The position numbers and the translations under genes are program-made. This document shows positions 16,757-25,420 of a stretch of 34,019 bases of DNA, piece by piece. The DNA is from Nitrospirota bacterium (lineage in GTDB: Bacteria > Nitrospirota > Leptospirillia > Leptospirillales > Leptospirillaceae), in assembly GCA_021828805.1 (NCBI GenBank), contig JAJZCZ010000013.1, forward strand, positions 1-34,019, given 5' to 3'. The notes below the pieces were generated by a model. The model had not been told where the DNA came from. It saw only the letters and a program-made list of their open reading frames with translations, and did not search any database. The first letter of the stretch is position 1, and each line of letters opens with the position of its first letter.

Positions 16757-17787
16757 AAGGGCTCCGGGACCTTCTCCGCCGGGTGGGGACGGCGGGCACC
16801 CTGCTCCTTCTTCTGGGGCTCATGAGCCTCTTCGCGGAGTTCCTGGCGCCTTACCGGTACGACTCCGTCCGCTTCGACCTGCCCTATGCTCCGGCCGTCT
16901 GGCCCCATCTGGCCGGCGGCCGGCTCGTCGTCCCCGTTCTCCGGCTTGCCGATCCGGTGGCCCGCCGCTACGAGCCGACAGGAGAGGGGGTTCCCCTCCG
17001 GTTCTTCTGCCGGGGAGAAAAAGTTCGGATGTGGGGATTCCTGCCCCTGTCCCGCCATCTGTTTTGTGCGGCGGCTCCCGGCCGGGTTCTTCTTCTGGGG
17101 GCCGACCTCTTTGGCCGGGATCTCTTCTCGCGCCTCCTCTACGGGATGAGGATCTCCTTTCTCCTGTCGCTGCTTGGTGTCAGCCTTTCGTTCGGCATCG
17201 GGATTCTCGTGGGGCTTGTGGCGGGGTATGCAGGAGGATGGACCGACCGGATCCTGATGAGAGGCTCCGAAATTGTCATGGCGGTCCCCTCCCTCTATCT
17301 CCTGATGGGGCTCCGTTCGATGGTTCCCTACGGGGTGTCAGGGCTTTCGGTGGCCTTCGTCATCACCGGATCCCTTGCCCTGGTGGGCTGGGCCTCCCTC
17401 GCCCGCGTGGTGCGCGGTCTCGTCCGCTCGCTTGTCTCCCGGGACTTTGTCCTGTCGGCGGTCGCCACCGGCGCCTCTCCCGTCCGGATCATCTTCCGAC
17501 ACCTCCTGCCCAACATGCGCTACTACCTTCTGGTGGCGGTCACCCTGTCGATCCCGGCCTTCATCGTCGGCGAGGCGGGGCTTTCCTTCCTGGGGCTGGG
17601 TCTTTCGGAGCCCCGGCCGAGTCTTGGAAATATCCTCGCAGAAGGACAGTCGCTTGAGACGATGGAGAGTGCGCCCTGGCTCCTGGCCGCCGGCGGGATG
17701 ATCGTCCTTCTGGTGGTGCTCTTCAACCGCCTGGGAGACACCCTCCGGGAGGCGCAGGAGGAGGCCGGCTCCGGAAAGGCCCCCTGA
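16753..17787 (+). CDS. ABC transporter permease, DppC/OppC type, with extended periplasmic insert
   Basis: This second permease subunit is 344 aa. After the first helix (about residues 13-33) it carries roughly 85 residues before the family motif GADLFGRDLFSRLLYG. This insert contains two short strand-rich stretches (RLVVPVLRLADP and PLRFFCRGEKVRMWG) and is longer than in E. coli DppC. The coupling loop SAVATGASPVRIIFRHLLPN and GEAGLSFLGLG are typical. ATG 16753 overlaps the upstream stop. No ABC ATPase (DppD/DppF) gene follows; the next gene is a phosphatase. Confidence 0.9.
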   Translation: MKGLRDLLRRVGTAGTLLLLLGLMSLFAEFLAPYRYDSVRFDLPYAPAVWPHLAGGRLVVPVLRLADPVARRYEPTGEGVPLRFFCRGEKVRMWGFLPLSRHLFCAAAPGRVLLLGADLFGRDLFSRLLYGMRISFLLSLLGVSLSFGIGILVGLVAGYAGGWTDRILMRGSEIVMAVPSLYLLMGLRSMVPYGVSGLSVAFVITGSLALVGWASLARVVRGLVRSLVSRDFVLSAVATGASPVRIIFRHLLPNMRYYLLVAVTLSIPAFIVGEAGLSFLGLGLSEPRPSLGNILAEGQSLETMESAPWLLAAGGMIVLLVVLFNRLGDTLREAQEEAGSGKAP

Positions 17788-17837
17788 GCGGGAGAGAAGG
17801 AGCGCCTTGTCACAAGAAAGAACAAGAGAGAGGGAAG

Positions 17838-18491
17838 ATGGAAAAGAAGCGAAAGAGGATTGAAGAGTTCGACCTCGTTCTGTGGGATCTCGACGGGACT
17901 CTGGTGGACTCCCGGACCGACCTGGTGGAGGCGACCAATGTGGCGATGCGGGCGTTGGGGTATCCCCCGGTGCCGTTTGACCGCTTCTCGCAGATGGTGG
18001 GGCAGGGGGTGCGTCACCTGGTGACTACGGCCCTGCCTGCCGGCAGCGATCCGGAGACGGTGGAGGAGGCGATCGAGATCTTTCTTGTCTGGTACCGGAG
18101 GCACCTGGCCGATACCACCCGCTTCTATCCGGGTCTCCGGGAGGGGATCGCCCGCTCGAAGGCCCTTCACGCCGTGGTTTCGAACAAGCGGGAGGATCTC
18201 TGCCGCTCCCTTCTCGCCCGGCTTGGCACGACGGAGCTCTTTGTCAGGATTGTGGGGGGCGATACCTGTCCCGAACAAAAGCCCCATCCGGCCCCCCTTC
18301 TTGCGGCGATGGCGGGTCTCGGGATCCCTCCGGAGCGGGTGCTCATGGTGGGGGACAGCACCGTCGACATCGAGGCGGGCAAGCTTGCGGGGGTGACGAC
18401 CTGGGGGGTGCGCTGGGGATTTGGGGATCCGGCCTCTAGTCGGCCGGATGCCCTTCTGTCCGACCCGTCGGAGGTTTTTTCTCCGGCGTGA
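17838..18491 (+). CDS. gph: HAD-family phosphatase, phosphoglycolate phosphatase-like
   Basis: This 217-aa haloacid-dehalogenase hydrolase shows motif I WDLDGTLVDS (nucleophile Asp17, acid Asp19), motif II VVSNK, motif III KPHP and motif IV MVGDSTVDIEAG. The helical cap and the Gph-like order suggest phosphoglycolate phosphatase, which removes the product of Rubisco oxygenation or of DNA 3'-end repair. Substrate choice within this family is hard to read from sequence. GGGAAG precedes ATG 17838. The gene lies 50 bases after the permease and its 3' end overlaps the convergent membrane-protein gene by 56 bases. Confidence 0.8.
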   Translation: MEKKRKRIEEFDLVLWDLDGTLVDSRTDLVEATNVAMRALGYPPVPFDRFSQMVGQGVRHLVTTALPAGSDPETVEEAIEIFLVWYRRHLADTTRFYPGLREGIARSKALHAVVSNKREDLCRSLLARLGTTELFVRIVGGDTCPEQKPHPAPLLAAMAGLGIPPERVLMVGDSTVDIEAGKLAGVTTWGVRWGFGDPASSRPDALLSDPSEVFSPA

Positions 18492-18975
18492 GCACTCTGT
18501 CCGGCGCCGGGTACTCAACGGTGCGGGAGAGGAGAGAGAGCGTCGCGCCCAGCAGACCGATCAGAATCACGAGGTTCGCCATGAAGCTCTCGCGATGCGC
18601 CGCGGCGAAGGCGGATATCAGCGCGGCATCGGCCGGAAGGGCGTCGTGGAGGGCCTTGAGGGTGGCGGCCCGGGGGCCCAGATAGAAGGCCAGAAGGCCA
18701 GAAATCGCAAGACCTGTCGAGAAGGTGATGAGGAGGCCCTTCGTGGGTCTCCGGGAGAGCTTCGAAAGCAGGAAAAGAAGGAGAACCTCCACCAGAAGGC
18801 CGGTGAAGAGGAGGTGGAAGTAGCCCGGAAAGAGGGCGCCCACCGCCTCCCCGGCCTTTACTGTTCCCAGGTGAAGGAAGAGCGCCGGGGCCACGAAGAG
18901 GGTCATGAGGATCGTGCCTCCCGTGAGGAAGACCAGAATGTATCCGTAGACGAGCCAGAGAATGCGGGGTATCAC
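18436..18975 (-). CDS. DUF4149-like four-helix membrane protein
   Basis: This integral membrane protein is 179 aa from GTG 18975, which has AAGGA 7 bases upstream. The track start at 19062 lacks a ribosome site and adds 29 residues. Four hydrophobic segments lie around residues 5-28, 46-67, 75-95 and 127-147, with a polar C-terminal tail. The FVAPALFLHL stretch in the first loop and the overall pattern recall the DUF4149/TMEM205-like family, whose function is unknown. Its last 56 bases overlap the 3' end of gph on the other strand. Confidence 0.7.
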   Translation of the reverse strand: MIPRILWLVYGYILVFLTGGTILMTLFVAPALFLHLGTVKAGEAVGALFPGYFHLLFTGLLVEVLLLFLLSKLSRRPTKGLLITFSTGLAISGLLAFYLGPRAATLKALHDALPADAALISAFAAAHRESFMANLVILIGLLGATLSLLSRTVEYPAPDRVLTPEKKPPTGRTEGHPAD

Positions 18976-19177
18976 GGGCGATCCTTTCAGAGTGGGAGGT
19001 CCCGTCCGGAAGGCAACGGACCCGGAGATATACGGCCAGAATATACGGGAGGCTCCCGACACAGCGAGTCCGGTCCGGGTGACGTCAGGGGCTGGTCCTG
19101 AGCGACTATGGACTTGATTTTACTGCACAGGGAGGCGTGCGGCAAGGAGATGTTGATTCCGGAGCCGGGGGGAAGGG

Positions 19178-19220
19178 AAAAAAGCCTGCAGCCCTCCTTC
19201 TTCGTGGCGAAAGAGGGGGG
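19178..19220 (-). terminator. intrinsic terminator after the chemotaxis receptor
   Basis: CCCTCCTTCTTCG (19192-19204) pairs with CGAAAGAGGGGGG (19208-19220) around a TGG loop with a single mismatch. On the minus strand a run of six T (complement of 19178-19183) follows after 8 bases. It lies just beyond the mcp stop. The spacing to the T-run is slightly long for an intrinsic terminator. Confidence 0.5.
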
Positions 19221-19232
19221 ACCGCCGGAGGG

Positions 19233-20846
19233 CTAAGAGCTCTTCTCGTTGGTCCGGAAGGAGGAGGTCAGGGCAGAGAGCTTTTCCACGATGCCCCGGA
19301 GGCGTTCCACCGCGGGGATTGCGGAGGCCACATCCTGTGCCCGGGCCTCCATGATTTTTGACAGTGAGATCACCGACTCGAGGATGCGGTCGGAGCCCTG
19401 CTTCTGGACCTCGGTCTCCTTCACGATCTTTTCGACATCGTCTCCGGTGGTGCGGACGAGGGAGGCGAGCGCCTCGATGGCGTGTTCGGCGCTGACGGCC
19501 TGAACGCCGCAGGAGGCCAGTGCCGACGCTTCCTTGCGGATGTCGGTCACGGTTTCAGAGATGGATCTCTGGATGGTGGAGATGGCGGCACTGATCTCCT
19601 CGGTGGCATTGGTCGTGGTCTGGGCAAGTTTACGGACTTCGTCGGCGACTACCGCAAATCCCCGGCCCTGTTCTCCGGCCCGGGCGGCCTCGATGGCGGC
19701 ATTCAAGGCCAGGAGGTTGGTCTGGGAGGCGATGGCGGTGATGGAGCCCGCGATGGTCCCGATCTTCTGGCTTGCCTCTTCAAGCTCCGCGATGCGGTTG
19801 GCGAGGCTTGTGATCTCGTTGGAGGAGGAGCGGACCGACTCAAGGACGTTCTGAACCGTTTGGGATCCGGCATTTGCCTCTGCGACCGCCTTTTTTGAGG
19901 CCTGTCCCATTGCAAAGGCCAGAGAACTCTCCTGGCTTGCCTCTTCGGCAAGTCCCCGGGTTTTTTCCCGGACGGCGCCCAGGGTATCGACCGCCTCCAC
20001 AAAGCCCTTCGAGACCGCCTCGAGGACAGAGGAGAGATGGTCTGTCTCATGGGCGATGGACTGGGCATTGGCGTTGAGATCGTGGGTCACCCCCGAAAGC
20101 TCCCCGATCATGCGGTCGATGCTGCGGCCAACCTCTCCCGCTTCGTCCTCTCCGTCAACTCCCGACAGGCTGGTCAGGTCGCGTTTCGAGGCCTGTCGAA
20201 CCGAGGCGGCGGCCTTTTCCAGACGGGTGGCCATGGCCGAGAGCATCCGGAAGTCCCAGAAAAGGGCGACGGCCCAGGCGATAAGGGTCAGAATCTGCAC
20301 CCAGGTCTGTGTCATGCGCCGATGGGAAACGCTCTTGTTGAGTTTGTTGACCTGCCGGGAGATGCCCGCGAAGAGAATACGGGTCTCGGCGACATAGTGG
20401 GAAAAGGCCGGATGGGCGATTTTCCCCCAGAGAATCGGCGCCATGGCTTCGTGATGGTTCTTGATAAGATTAACGATCTGGAGGGAGGTCGAGTGGGCCT
20501 CGTTTCTGTCCCGGATCAGGTTCTTAAGCGGGGTAATCCCTCCCCAGGCCTTCGAGGCATCGATCTTGAGGCGGACCATCTGGACGTGGGAGAGGGCCTT
20601 CATCTGGACGATCTGGGCGGCGGCTTTCTGGAAGTTGTGCTTCGGATCCTCTCCGAGAGCGGTCATGGAACGCTCCATCCGGCCCTCGGAGGACATCATG
20701 AGGGCCAGATCCACAGCCACGTGCTGGAGAGCGGCTTCGGACTCGAGGGATTCCGTGACCTGATGCTGGAGCCAGAGGCCAATCCCGATGTTAATGGAAA
20801 GCATCAGTACCACGATGATGATCGTTTTCTTGATCAGCTTCCTCAT
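19233..20846 (-). CDS. methyl-accepting chemotaxis protein
   Basis: This is a transmembrane chemoreceptor of 537 aa that signals through CheA/CheW. TM1 spans residues 7-27 and TM2 about 188-205. Between them is a roughly 160-residue periplasmic domain, mostly helical with no Cys pairs, most like a four-helix-bundle sensor. A HAMP-like linker follows at 207-265. The signalling tip [20 protein letters not shown] and [12 protein letters not shown] (about 368-404) is canonical. There is no C-terminal NWETF-type CheR-binding tail. GGGAGG precedes the ATG. No other che or flagellar gene is in the window. The ligand is unknown. Confidence 0.93.
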   Translation of the reverse strand: MRKLIKKTIIIVVLMLSINIGIGLWLQHQVTESLESEAALQHVAVDLALMMSSEGRMERSMTALGEDPKHNFQKAAAQIVQMKALSHVQMVRLKIDASKAWGGITPLKNLIRDRNEAHSTSLQIVNLIKNHHEAMAPILWGKIAHPAFSHYVAETRILFAGISRQVNKLNKSVSHRRMTQTWVQILTLIAWAVALFWDFRMLSAMATRLEKAAASVRQASKRDLTSLSGVDGEDEAGEVGRSIDRMIGELSGVTHDLNANAQSIAHETDHLSSVLEAVSKGFVEAVDTLGAVREKTRGLAEEASQESSLAFAMGQASKKAVAEANAGSQTVQNVLESVRSSSNEITSLANRIAELEEASQKIGTIAGSITAIASQTNLLALNAAIEAARAGEQGRGFAVVADEVRKLAQTTTNATEEISAAISTIQRSISETVTDIRKEASALASCGVQAVSAEHAIEALASLVRTTGDDVEKIVKETEVQKQGSDRILESVISLSKIMEARAQDVASAIPAVERLRGIVEKLSALTSSFRTNEKSS

Positions 20847-21192
20847 GTCGATCCTCCCCAGACAGTGTCCATTCGGAAGCGTGGGACGACGTCAGACCTT
20901 TCCTGATTTATGCGAGGGAATCGCGGGAGGCTTCCCGTTTCTTCCCCGGCATAATTCTTGAATCGTGAACGTCTTCCGGGATTTCGGTTGAGTGATGATA
21001 AATCATAATTCTTTTAATTTTCAATACATTTTATAAGAAATTTAAATATACGCTCAGTAACTCTATCGGAGGAGTTCCTGATTTCCATAAGGGGCAAGGG
21101 GAAGGAGAGAGCTAAAAAAAGGTCTTATTTACGGCAATACGGTATCGGAAAGAGGCAATCCCTTCCTTCTTCCAAAATTTCCCCGGTCAGTC
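20847..21192. other. gene-free stretch with an AT-rich block between mcp and the atp operon
   Basis: No supportable gene lies between the divergent mcp and atpI starts. Bases 20992-21050 are strikingly AT-rich compared with the rest of the window and include a short inverted repeat, ATGAT-AA-ATCAT (20995-21006). The mcp promoter probably lies here. On the minus strand TTACTG (complement of 21056-21061) followed about 18 bases later by TTATAA is the best candidate, but it is weak. Confidence 0.45.
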
Positions 21193-21221
21193 TTGAACAA
21201 ATTCGTAAAAAACGTTAAGAT
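21193..21221 (+). promoter_or_regulatory. promoter of the ATP synthase operon
   Basis: TTGAAC (21193-21198) and TAAGAT (21216-21221) are exactly 17 bases apart in locally AT-rich DNA. Transcription would begin near 21228, about 100 bases before atpI. Confidence 0.65.
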
Positions 21222-21327
21222 TAAAAAGATATGCATTTGACGGCAGAACCATGCCATTTTCAGAAGCCGTTGTCGCCCTTTCGGGGCTCCGGCCATCCCA
21301 TCGCGCCACACCCCTGAAGGCTCTCCC

Positions 21328-21555
21328 ATGGACCAGAAGGATAAAGGGGGCTGGTTCATCGCCCGGATCGGTTTTGAACTCGTGGCCGTGACCTTCGTGT
21401 GTGCCGCGGCAGGGTATTTTTTTGACTCCCAGCTGAAGATGAGGTTCTTTCCCGCCCTGTCGCTGACAGGTCTTGTGGCCGGGGGGGCGAGCGGGTTCTG
21501 GCTCGTCTATCAGGAAATGAGCCGCCTCACCGGCGGGGATTCCAAAAAGAAATAG
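21328..21555 (+). CDS. atpI: AtpI/AtpZ-like ATP synthase assembly protein
   Basis: This 75-aa protein has two hydrophobic helices (about 12-30 and 38-59) and charged ends. The GYFFDSQLK stretch between the helices and the ending ...LVYQEMSRL fit the short AtpZ/AtpI-like family that precedes atpB in many operons and helps assemble the c-ring or import Mg2+. GAAGG lies 8 bases before ATG 21328. It is the first gene of the atp operon. It is shorter than E. coli AtpI and closer to the AtpZ form. Confidence 0.75.
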   Translation: MDQKDKGGWFIARIGFELVAVTFVCAAAGYFFDSQLKMRFFPALSLTGLVAGGASGFWLVYQEMSRLTGGDSKKK

Positions 21556-21606
21556 CTCGGACGACAACTCCGGAACAGGGAATTGTGTCGGCCGGCTTGT
21601 CCGCAA

Positions 21607-22353
21607 ATGGAGGAAATGTTGCAAGGCAATCCGCTTGAAGAGTTCTTTCTCCATCCCATCATCAGACTGCATCTCCTGGGATTCGACATCTCGATTACCC
21701 AGGCGGTGGTCTCCATGTGGCTCTGCGTCGGCATTGCCGCCGTCGTCTCCCTTTACTTCGCCCGGGGAGCGGCTCTCGTTCCCGGACGTCTCCAGGCAGG
21801 CGTGGAGATGCTCTTTGAGACGATGACGGCGATCGTTGACGAAAACGTGGGAGAGGAAAACAGGAAGAAGTTTCTCCTTCCTATTTTCACCCTCTTTCTC
21901 TTCGTCTTCCTCGGGAACTTCCTGGGGCTGATCCCCGGGGTCTACACGGTGACCTCCCAGATCATCCTCACAGGTGTGATGGCCGTGACGGTCTATCTTC
22001 TGAGCCTTCTCATCGGGTTCGGTCGCCACGGGATCAAGTTCCTTTCCATTCTTGTCCCCGAGGGTGTGCCCGGCTGGATGATGCCCCTGGTCATTCCCAT
22101 CGAGATCATTTCCCAGCTCGCCCGTCCCCTTTCCCTGGCGGTTCGTCTCTTCGCCAACATGACGGCGGGACATACCATTCTCTTTGTCCTTTTCACCCTG
22201 ACGACCTCTCTGGCGATCTATCTCAAGTGGTTGCCATTTTCCATCTCGGTTGTCCTGTATCTTTTGGAAGTCCTGGTCGCTTTCATCCAGGCTTATATCT
22301 TCGCCGTGCTCTCGGCTGTATACCTCGGCCAGGCGATGAAATTGAACCACTAA
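21607..22353 (+). CDS. atpB: ATP synthase F0 subunit a
   Basis: This membrane subunit forms the proton half-channels against the c-ring. It has five to six hydrophobic helices. The essential arginine lies in LSLAVRLFANM (Arg180 from ATG 21607). QAYIFAVLSAVYL closes the protein as expected. The start is uncertain: ATG 21607, ATG 21616 and TTG 21619 are in frame, and GGAGGAA at 21609-21615 would best serve TTG 21619. The track start at 21583 has no ribosome site. The length of 244-248 aa is within the family range. Confidence 0.93.
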   Translation: MEEMLQGNPLEEFFLHPIIRLHLLGFDISITQAVVSMWLCVGIAAVVSLYFARGAALVPGRLQAGVEMLFETMTAIVDENVGEENRKKFLLPIFTLFLFVFLGNFLGLIPGVYTVTSQIILTGVMAVTVYLLSLLIGFGRHGIKFLSILVPEGVPGWMMPLVIPIEIISQLARPLSLAVRLFANMTAGHTILFVLFTLTTSLAIYLKWLPFSISVVLYLLEVLVAFIQAYIFAVLSAVYLGQAMKLNH

Positions 22354-22377
22354 CGATCCTTCAGGAGGAAATTTTTC

Positions 22378-22608
22378 ATGGATGTGCATGCAGCAGCGTT
22401 GATCGGTATGGGTGCGGCCGCTATCGGTGTCGCCGGGTCGGGAGCCGGAATCGGTTACATCTTCGGTAAGATGATCGAAGCCGTGGCGAGACAGCCCGAG
22501 ATCGAGGGCCGGGTATCGAAGTACATGTGGCTCGGATTTGCCCTTTCCGAAGCCGTGGCTCTCTACGCGCTCGTGATCGCCTTCATCATCATGGGTCTCA
22601 GAAAGTAG
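22378..22608 (+). CDS. atpE: ATP synthase F0 subunit c
   Basis: This is the 76-aa hairpin of the rotor ring. Helix 1 carries glycine repeats (GVAGSGAGIGYIFG). The polar loop is ARQPE, and helix 2 carries the ion-binding Glu58 in FALSEAVALYALV. Sodium-type rings usually have Gln in helix 1 and Ser-Thr after the Glu; here these are Ile and Ala-Val, so a proton ring is expected. AGGAGG precedes ATG 22378. A stem-loop follows the gene, before atpF. Confidence 0.96.
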   Translation: MDVHAAALIGMGAAAIGVAGSGAGIGYIFGKMIEAVARQPEIEGRVSKYMWLGFALSEAVALYALVIAFIIMGLRK

Positions 22609-22617
22609 TCAACGTTC

Positions 22618-22690
22618 GGGTCCGGTCTTTTTCGTTGAGACCATCATGTTCACCGCCGAACGGAGGGATTGATCTCCGTCGGCCGGACCC
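22618..22690 (+). promoter_or_regulatory. intercistronic stem-loop between atpE and atpF
   Basis: GGGTCCGG (22618-22625) and CCGGACCC (22683-22690) are exact inverted copies enclosing a second small stem, CGGAG (22661-22665) with CTCCG (22674-22678). No T-run follows the outer stem. It occupies most of the 109-base gap after the c-subunit gene and could protect atpE mRNA, which must be translated at about ten-fold excess. Confidence 0.45.
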
Positions 22691-22717
22691 CCATCGCGGA
22701 AGATAAAGGAACGGGCC

Positions 22718-23224
22718 ATGCCTCAGTTTGATTCTCAGTTTTTTCCGTCGACCGTCTTCTGGTCGCTGGTCTCCTTTGCCCTGATGCTCTTTATTGTAGG
22801 GAAGTATCTTTATCCCTCCCTCTTGCGCATTCTCGACGAGCGCCGGACCAAGGTGACATCCGACATGGATGCCGCCAGAAAGAGCCGGGAAGAGGCGGAA
22901 AAGCTTCTGGCCGAACAGCGCGATCTTCTTGAAAAAGCGCGCGCCCAGGCCGAGAACATGATTCGCCAGGCGGAAGAGATGGCGCGGACGCTCCGGGAGG
23001 AGCGGGAGAAGGAAGTCGCCCAGTCGGTGAAAGCCGAGCTTGACAAGGCGACGGCCCAGATCGCCGCCGACCGGGAGAAGATGAAGGCGGAGCTTCGGAC
23101 CGAGACGGTGACCCTCGTGGTGAGAAGCCTCGAGACGATCCTCGAGGAAACCCTCTCCGACACCCAGAAAGTCGTTTACATCAACAAGGCCATGAAGGCC
23201 ATCGACGAACGGAAGGCCGGCTGA
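22718..23224 (+). CDS. atpF: ATP synthase F0 subunit b
   Basis: This 168-aa peripheral-stalk subunit has one N-terminal membrane helix (about residues 9-29), then a long charged amphipathic helix through to about 150, as expected for the dimeric b stalk. AAAGGAACGGGCC precedes ATG 22718. The stop shares a base with the next start (TGATG). Only one b gene is present, with no b' copy. Confidence 0.94.
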   Translation: MPQFDSQFFPSTVFWSLVSFALMLFIVGKYLYPSLLRILDERRTKVTSDMDAARKSREEAEKLLAEQRDLLEKARAQAENMIRQAEEMARTLREEREKEVAQSVKAELDKATAQIAADREKMKAELRTETVTLVVRSLETILEETLSDTQKVVYINKAMKAIDERKAG

Positions 23225-23829
23225 TGTCTGCCGCTGTCAATCCGCGTTTTCTGGACCGATGGGTTCAGACTCTCTCCGAGGCGATCGGAACCGATGAGGG
23301 GCGGCTCGGCCGATGGATCGATTTCATCGCCCTGGCGGAGTCCCTCAGGCATTTTCGGCCGCTCAGAAGCTTTGCCCTTGACGGGCGGGTTTCTCTGGCC
23401 GAGAAGGTCACTTTTTTCCGGGATTTCTGTGCCCAGAGACTGGGTGATCGCCTTCCCGAAAAGCCGGAATCCCTGATCGTCCCCCTCATGGAAGGGAACC
23501 TTTGGGAGGCCCTTTCAACGCTGAGAGACCGGATCGAGAAATCGTTCGATCTCCGGACCGGTCAGGTAAGGGTCGACATTCTCTCTGCTGCCGATCTGTC
23601 GGGCGAGGACAAGAAGCGGGTTCTTGATACCGTTTCCCGTTTTGTCAACGGACCGGAGTTTCGGAAGGATTCGCAGGGGGCTGCAGGATCATTGACGGTG
23701 CGACCCACCTTTTTGGTCCGGCCAGAACTTCTTGCGGGACTTGAGATCAGAATCGGATCGCGGGTGTGGGATGCCAGTCTTTCCTCCCGTCTTCGCGAAC
23801 TCGAAAGACAGCTGCTCAAATCGGCCTGA
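23224..23829 (+). CDS. atpH: ATP synthase F1 subunit delta
   Basis: The 201-aa delta (OSCP) subunit links the stator b stalk to the alpha subunits. The N-terminal half is helical (LDRWVQTLSEAIG, LAEKVTFFRDFC) and the C-terminal part has VRPTFLVRPELLAGLEIRIGSRVWDASLSSRL, the conserved delta end pattern. Its ATG overlaps the atpF stop, so translation is coupled. An 84-base gap with a CCCGCC-GG-GGCGGG hairpin (23874-23887) separates it from atpA. Confidence 0.93.
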   Translation: MSAAVNPRFLDRWVQTLSEAIGTDEGRLGRWIDFIALAESLRHFRPLRSFALDGRVSLAEKVTFFRDFCAQRLGDRLPEKPESLIVPLMEGNLWEALSTLRDRIEKSFDLRTGQVRVDILSAADLSGEDKKRVLDTVSRFVNGPEFRKDSQGAAGSLTVRPTFLVRPELLAGLEIRIGSRVWDASLSSRLRELERQLLKSA

Positions 23830-23913
23830 CGAGCCGGAAGGCTTCTGTCGGCTGGACGTTATTCGGAAGATAGCCCGCCGGGGCGGGTGTCATTAAACTC
23901 ATACGAGGGTGCC

Positions 23914-25416
23914 TTGAAAAGTTCAGAGATCACTGAAAGCTTGATGAAAAACCTGGGAAGCTTCAAGGGAGGAGTTGAAACCTCGAACCGGGGAACGATC
24001 CTCTCCTCGGGAGACGGGATCCTCCGCATTTCGGGTCTGGAAAAGGCGATGTCGGGCGAGATGCTCGAGCTCATCAAGGGAGGGACCGCCCTGGTTCTCA
24101 ACCTTGAAGAGAACGAAATCGGCGCCGTGATCCTTGAAGGCGGAGAGAACGCCGTCGTCGGTGACGAGGTCCGGACCACCGGAAAAATCATGGAAGTTCC
24201 TGTGGGTCCTGGTCTTGTTGGCCGCGTGGTGAACCCCATGGGCGAGCCCCTCGACGGAAAAGGCCCGGTCAAGGCCGAGATGCAGTCCCCCATCGAGAAG
24301 ATCGCCCCCGGCGTGTCCACCCGTAAATCTGTGTCGGTCCCTCTCCAGACCGGTGTCAAGGCAATCGATGCCATGATTCCCGTGGGTCGCGGACAGCGCG
24401 AGCTCATCATCGGAGACCGTCAGACCGGAAAGACCACCATCGCCCTCGACACCATCATCAACCAGAAGGGCAACAACGTCATCTGCATCTATGTGGCGAT
24501 CGGCCAGAAGGCCTCGAGCGTCGTCAACGTCATCCGGACCCTCGAAAAGCACGGCGCGATGGAGTACACGATCGTCGTCTCCGCCTCTGCGGCTGAGTCG
24601 GCGGCCCTCCAGTACATCGCCCCCTACGCGGGATGCGCGATGGGCGAATACTTCCGTGATCGTGGCATGGATGCCCTCATCGTCTATGATGATCTGACCA
24701 AGCATGCCTGGGCCTACCGCCAGATGTCCCTTCTTCTCCGGCGTCCTCCAGGCCGCGAAGCCTATCCTGGAGACGTCTTCTATCTCCATTCCCGACTTCT
24801 GGAGCGTGCCGCCCGTCTCAATGAAAAGAGTGGAGGAGGATCCCTCACCGCCCTCCCCATCATTGAAACCCAGGCGGGAGACGTTTCGGCCTTCGTTCCG
24901 ACGAATGTCATCTCCATCACCGACGGGCAGATCTATCTCGAAACCGACCTGTTCTATTCGGGTATCCGTCCCGCCATCAACCCGGGAATCTCCGTCTCCC
25001 GCGTCGGCGGTGCCGCCCAGATCAAAGCCATGAAGCAGGTGGCCGGGAAGATGCGTCTTGAGATGGCCCAGTTCAGAGAGCTGGCCGCCTTCGCCCAGTT
25101 CGCCTCCGATCTCGACAAGACCACGCGGGATCAGATCGAGCGCGGTCTCAGACTCACCGAGATTCTGAAGCAGTCTCACTATTCGCCTCTTCCGGTGGAG
25201 AAGCAGGTTGCCATCATCTTTGCCGTGACCAACGGCTTCCTCGACAAGGTGGCTCCCGCCCGGGTTGGCGCCTTCGAGAAGGAGTTCCATCTCTTCCTCG
25301 ATAGCCGTCACGCGGCCATTCTTCAGGCAATCCGGGAAGAAAAGACACTCTCCGACGCCACGGTGGCGAACCTTAAGGCGGCTCTTACCGAGTTCTCCGC
25401 CGCATTCAACGGATAG
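23914..25416 (+). CDS. atpA: ATP synthase F1 subunit alpha
   Basis: This is the non-catalytic nucleotide-binding subunit of F1. Walker A GDRQTGKT lies near residues 168-175, and [21 protein letters not shown] is the F1 alpha signature. I prefer TTG 23914: it has GAGGG 4 bases upstream and begins MKSSEITE, as alpha subunits commonly do. The track's GTG 23887 lies within a GC hairpin and lacks a ribosome site. The result is 500 aa, the usual length. atpG follows after 4 bases. Confidence 0.96.
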   Translation: MKSSEITESLMKNLGSFKGGVETSNRGTILSSGDGILRISGLEKAMSGEMLELIKGGTALVLNLEENEIGAVILEGGENAVVGDEVRTTGKIMEVPVGPGLVGRVVNPMGEPLDGKGPVKAEMQSPIEKIAPGVSTRKSVSVPLQTGVKAIDAMIPVGRGQRELIIGDRQTGKTTIALDTIINQKGNNVICIYVAIGQKASSVVNVIRTLEKHGAMEYTIVVSASAAESAALQYIAPYAGCAMGEYFRDRGMDALIVYDDLTKHAWAYRQMSLLLRRPPGREAYPGDVFYLHSRLLERAARLNEKSGGGSLTALPIIETQAGDVSAFVPTNVISITDGQIYLETDLFYSGIRPAINPGISVSRVGGAAQIKAMKQVAGKMRLEMAQFRELAAFAQFASDLDKTTRDQIERGLRLTEILKQSHYSPLPVEKQVAIIFAVTNGFLDKVAPARVGAFEKEFHLFLDSRHAAILQAIREEKTLSDATVANLKAALTEFSAAFNG

Positions 25417-25420
25417 GACC

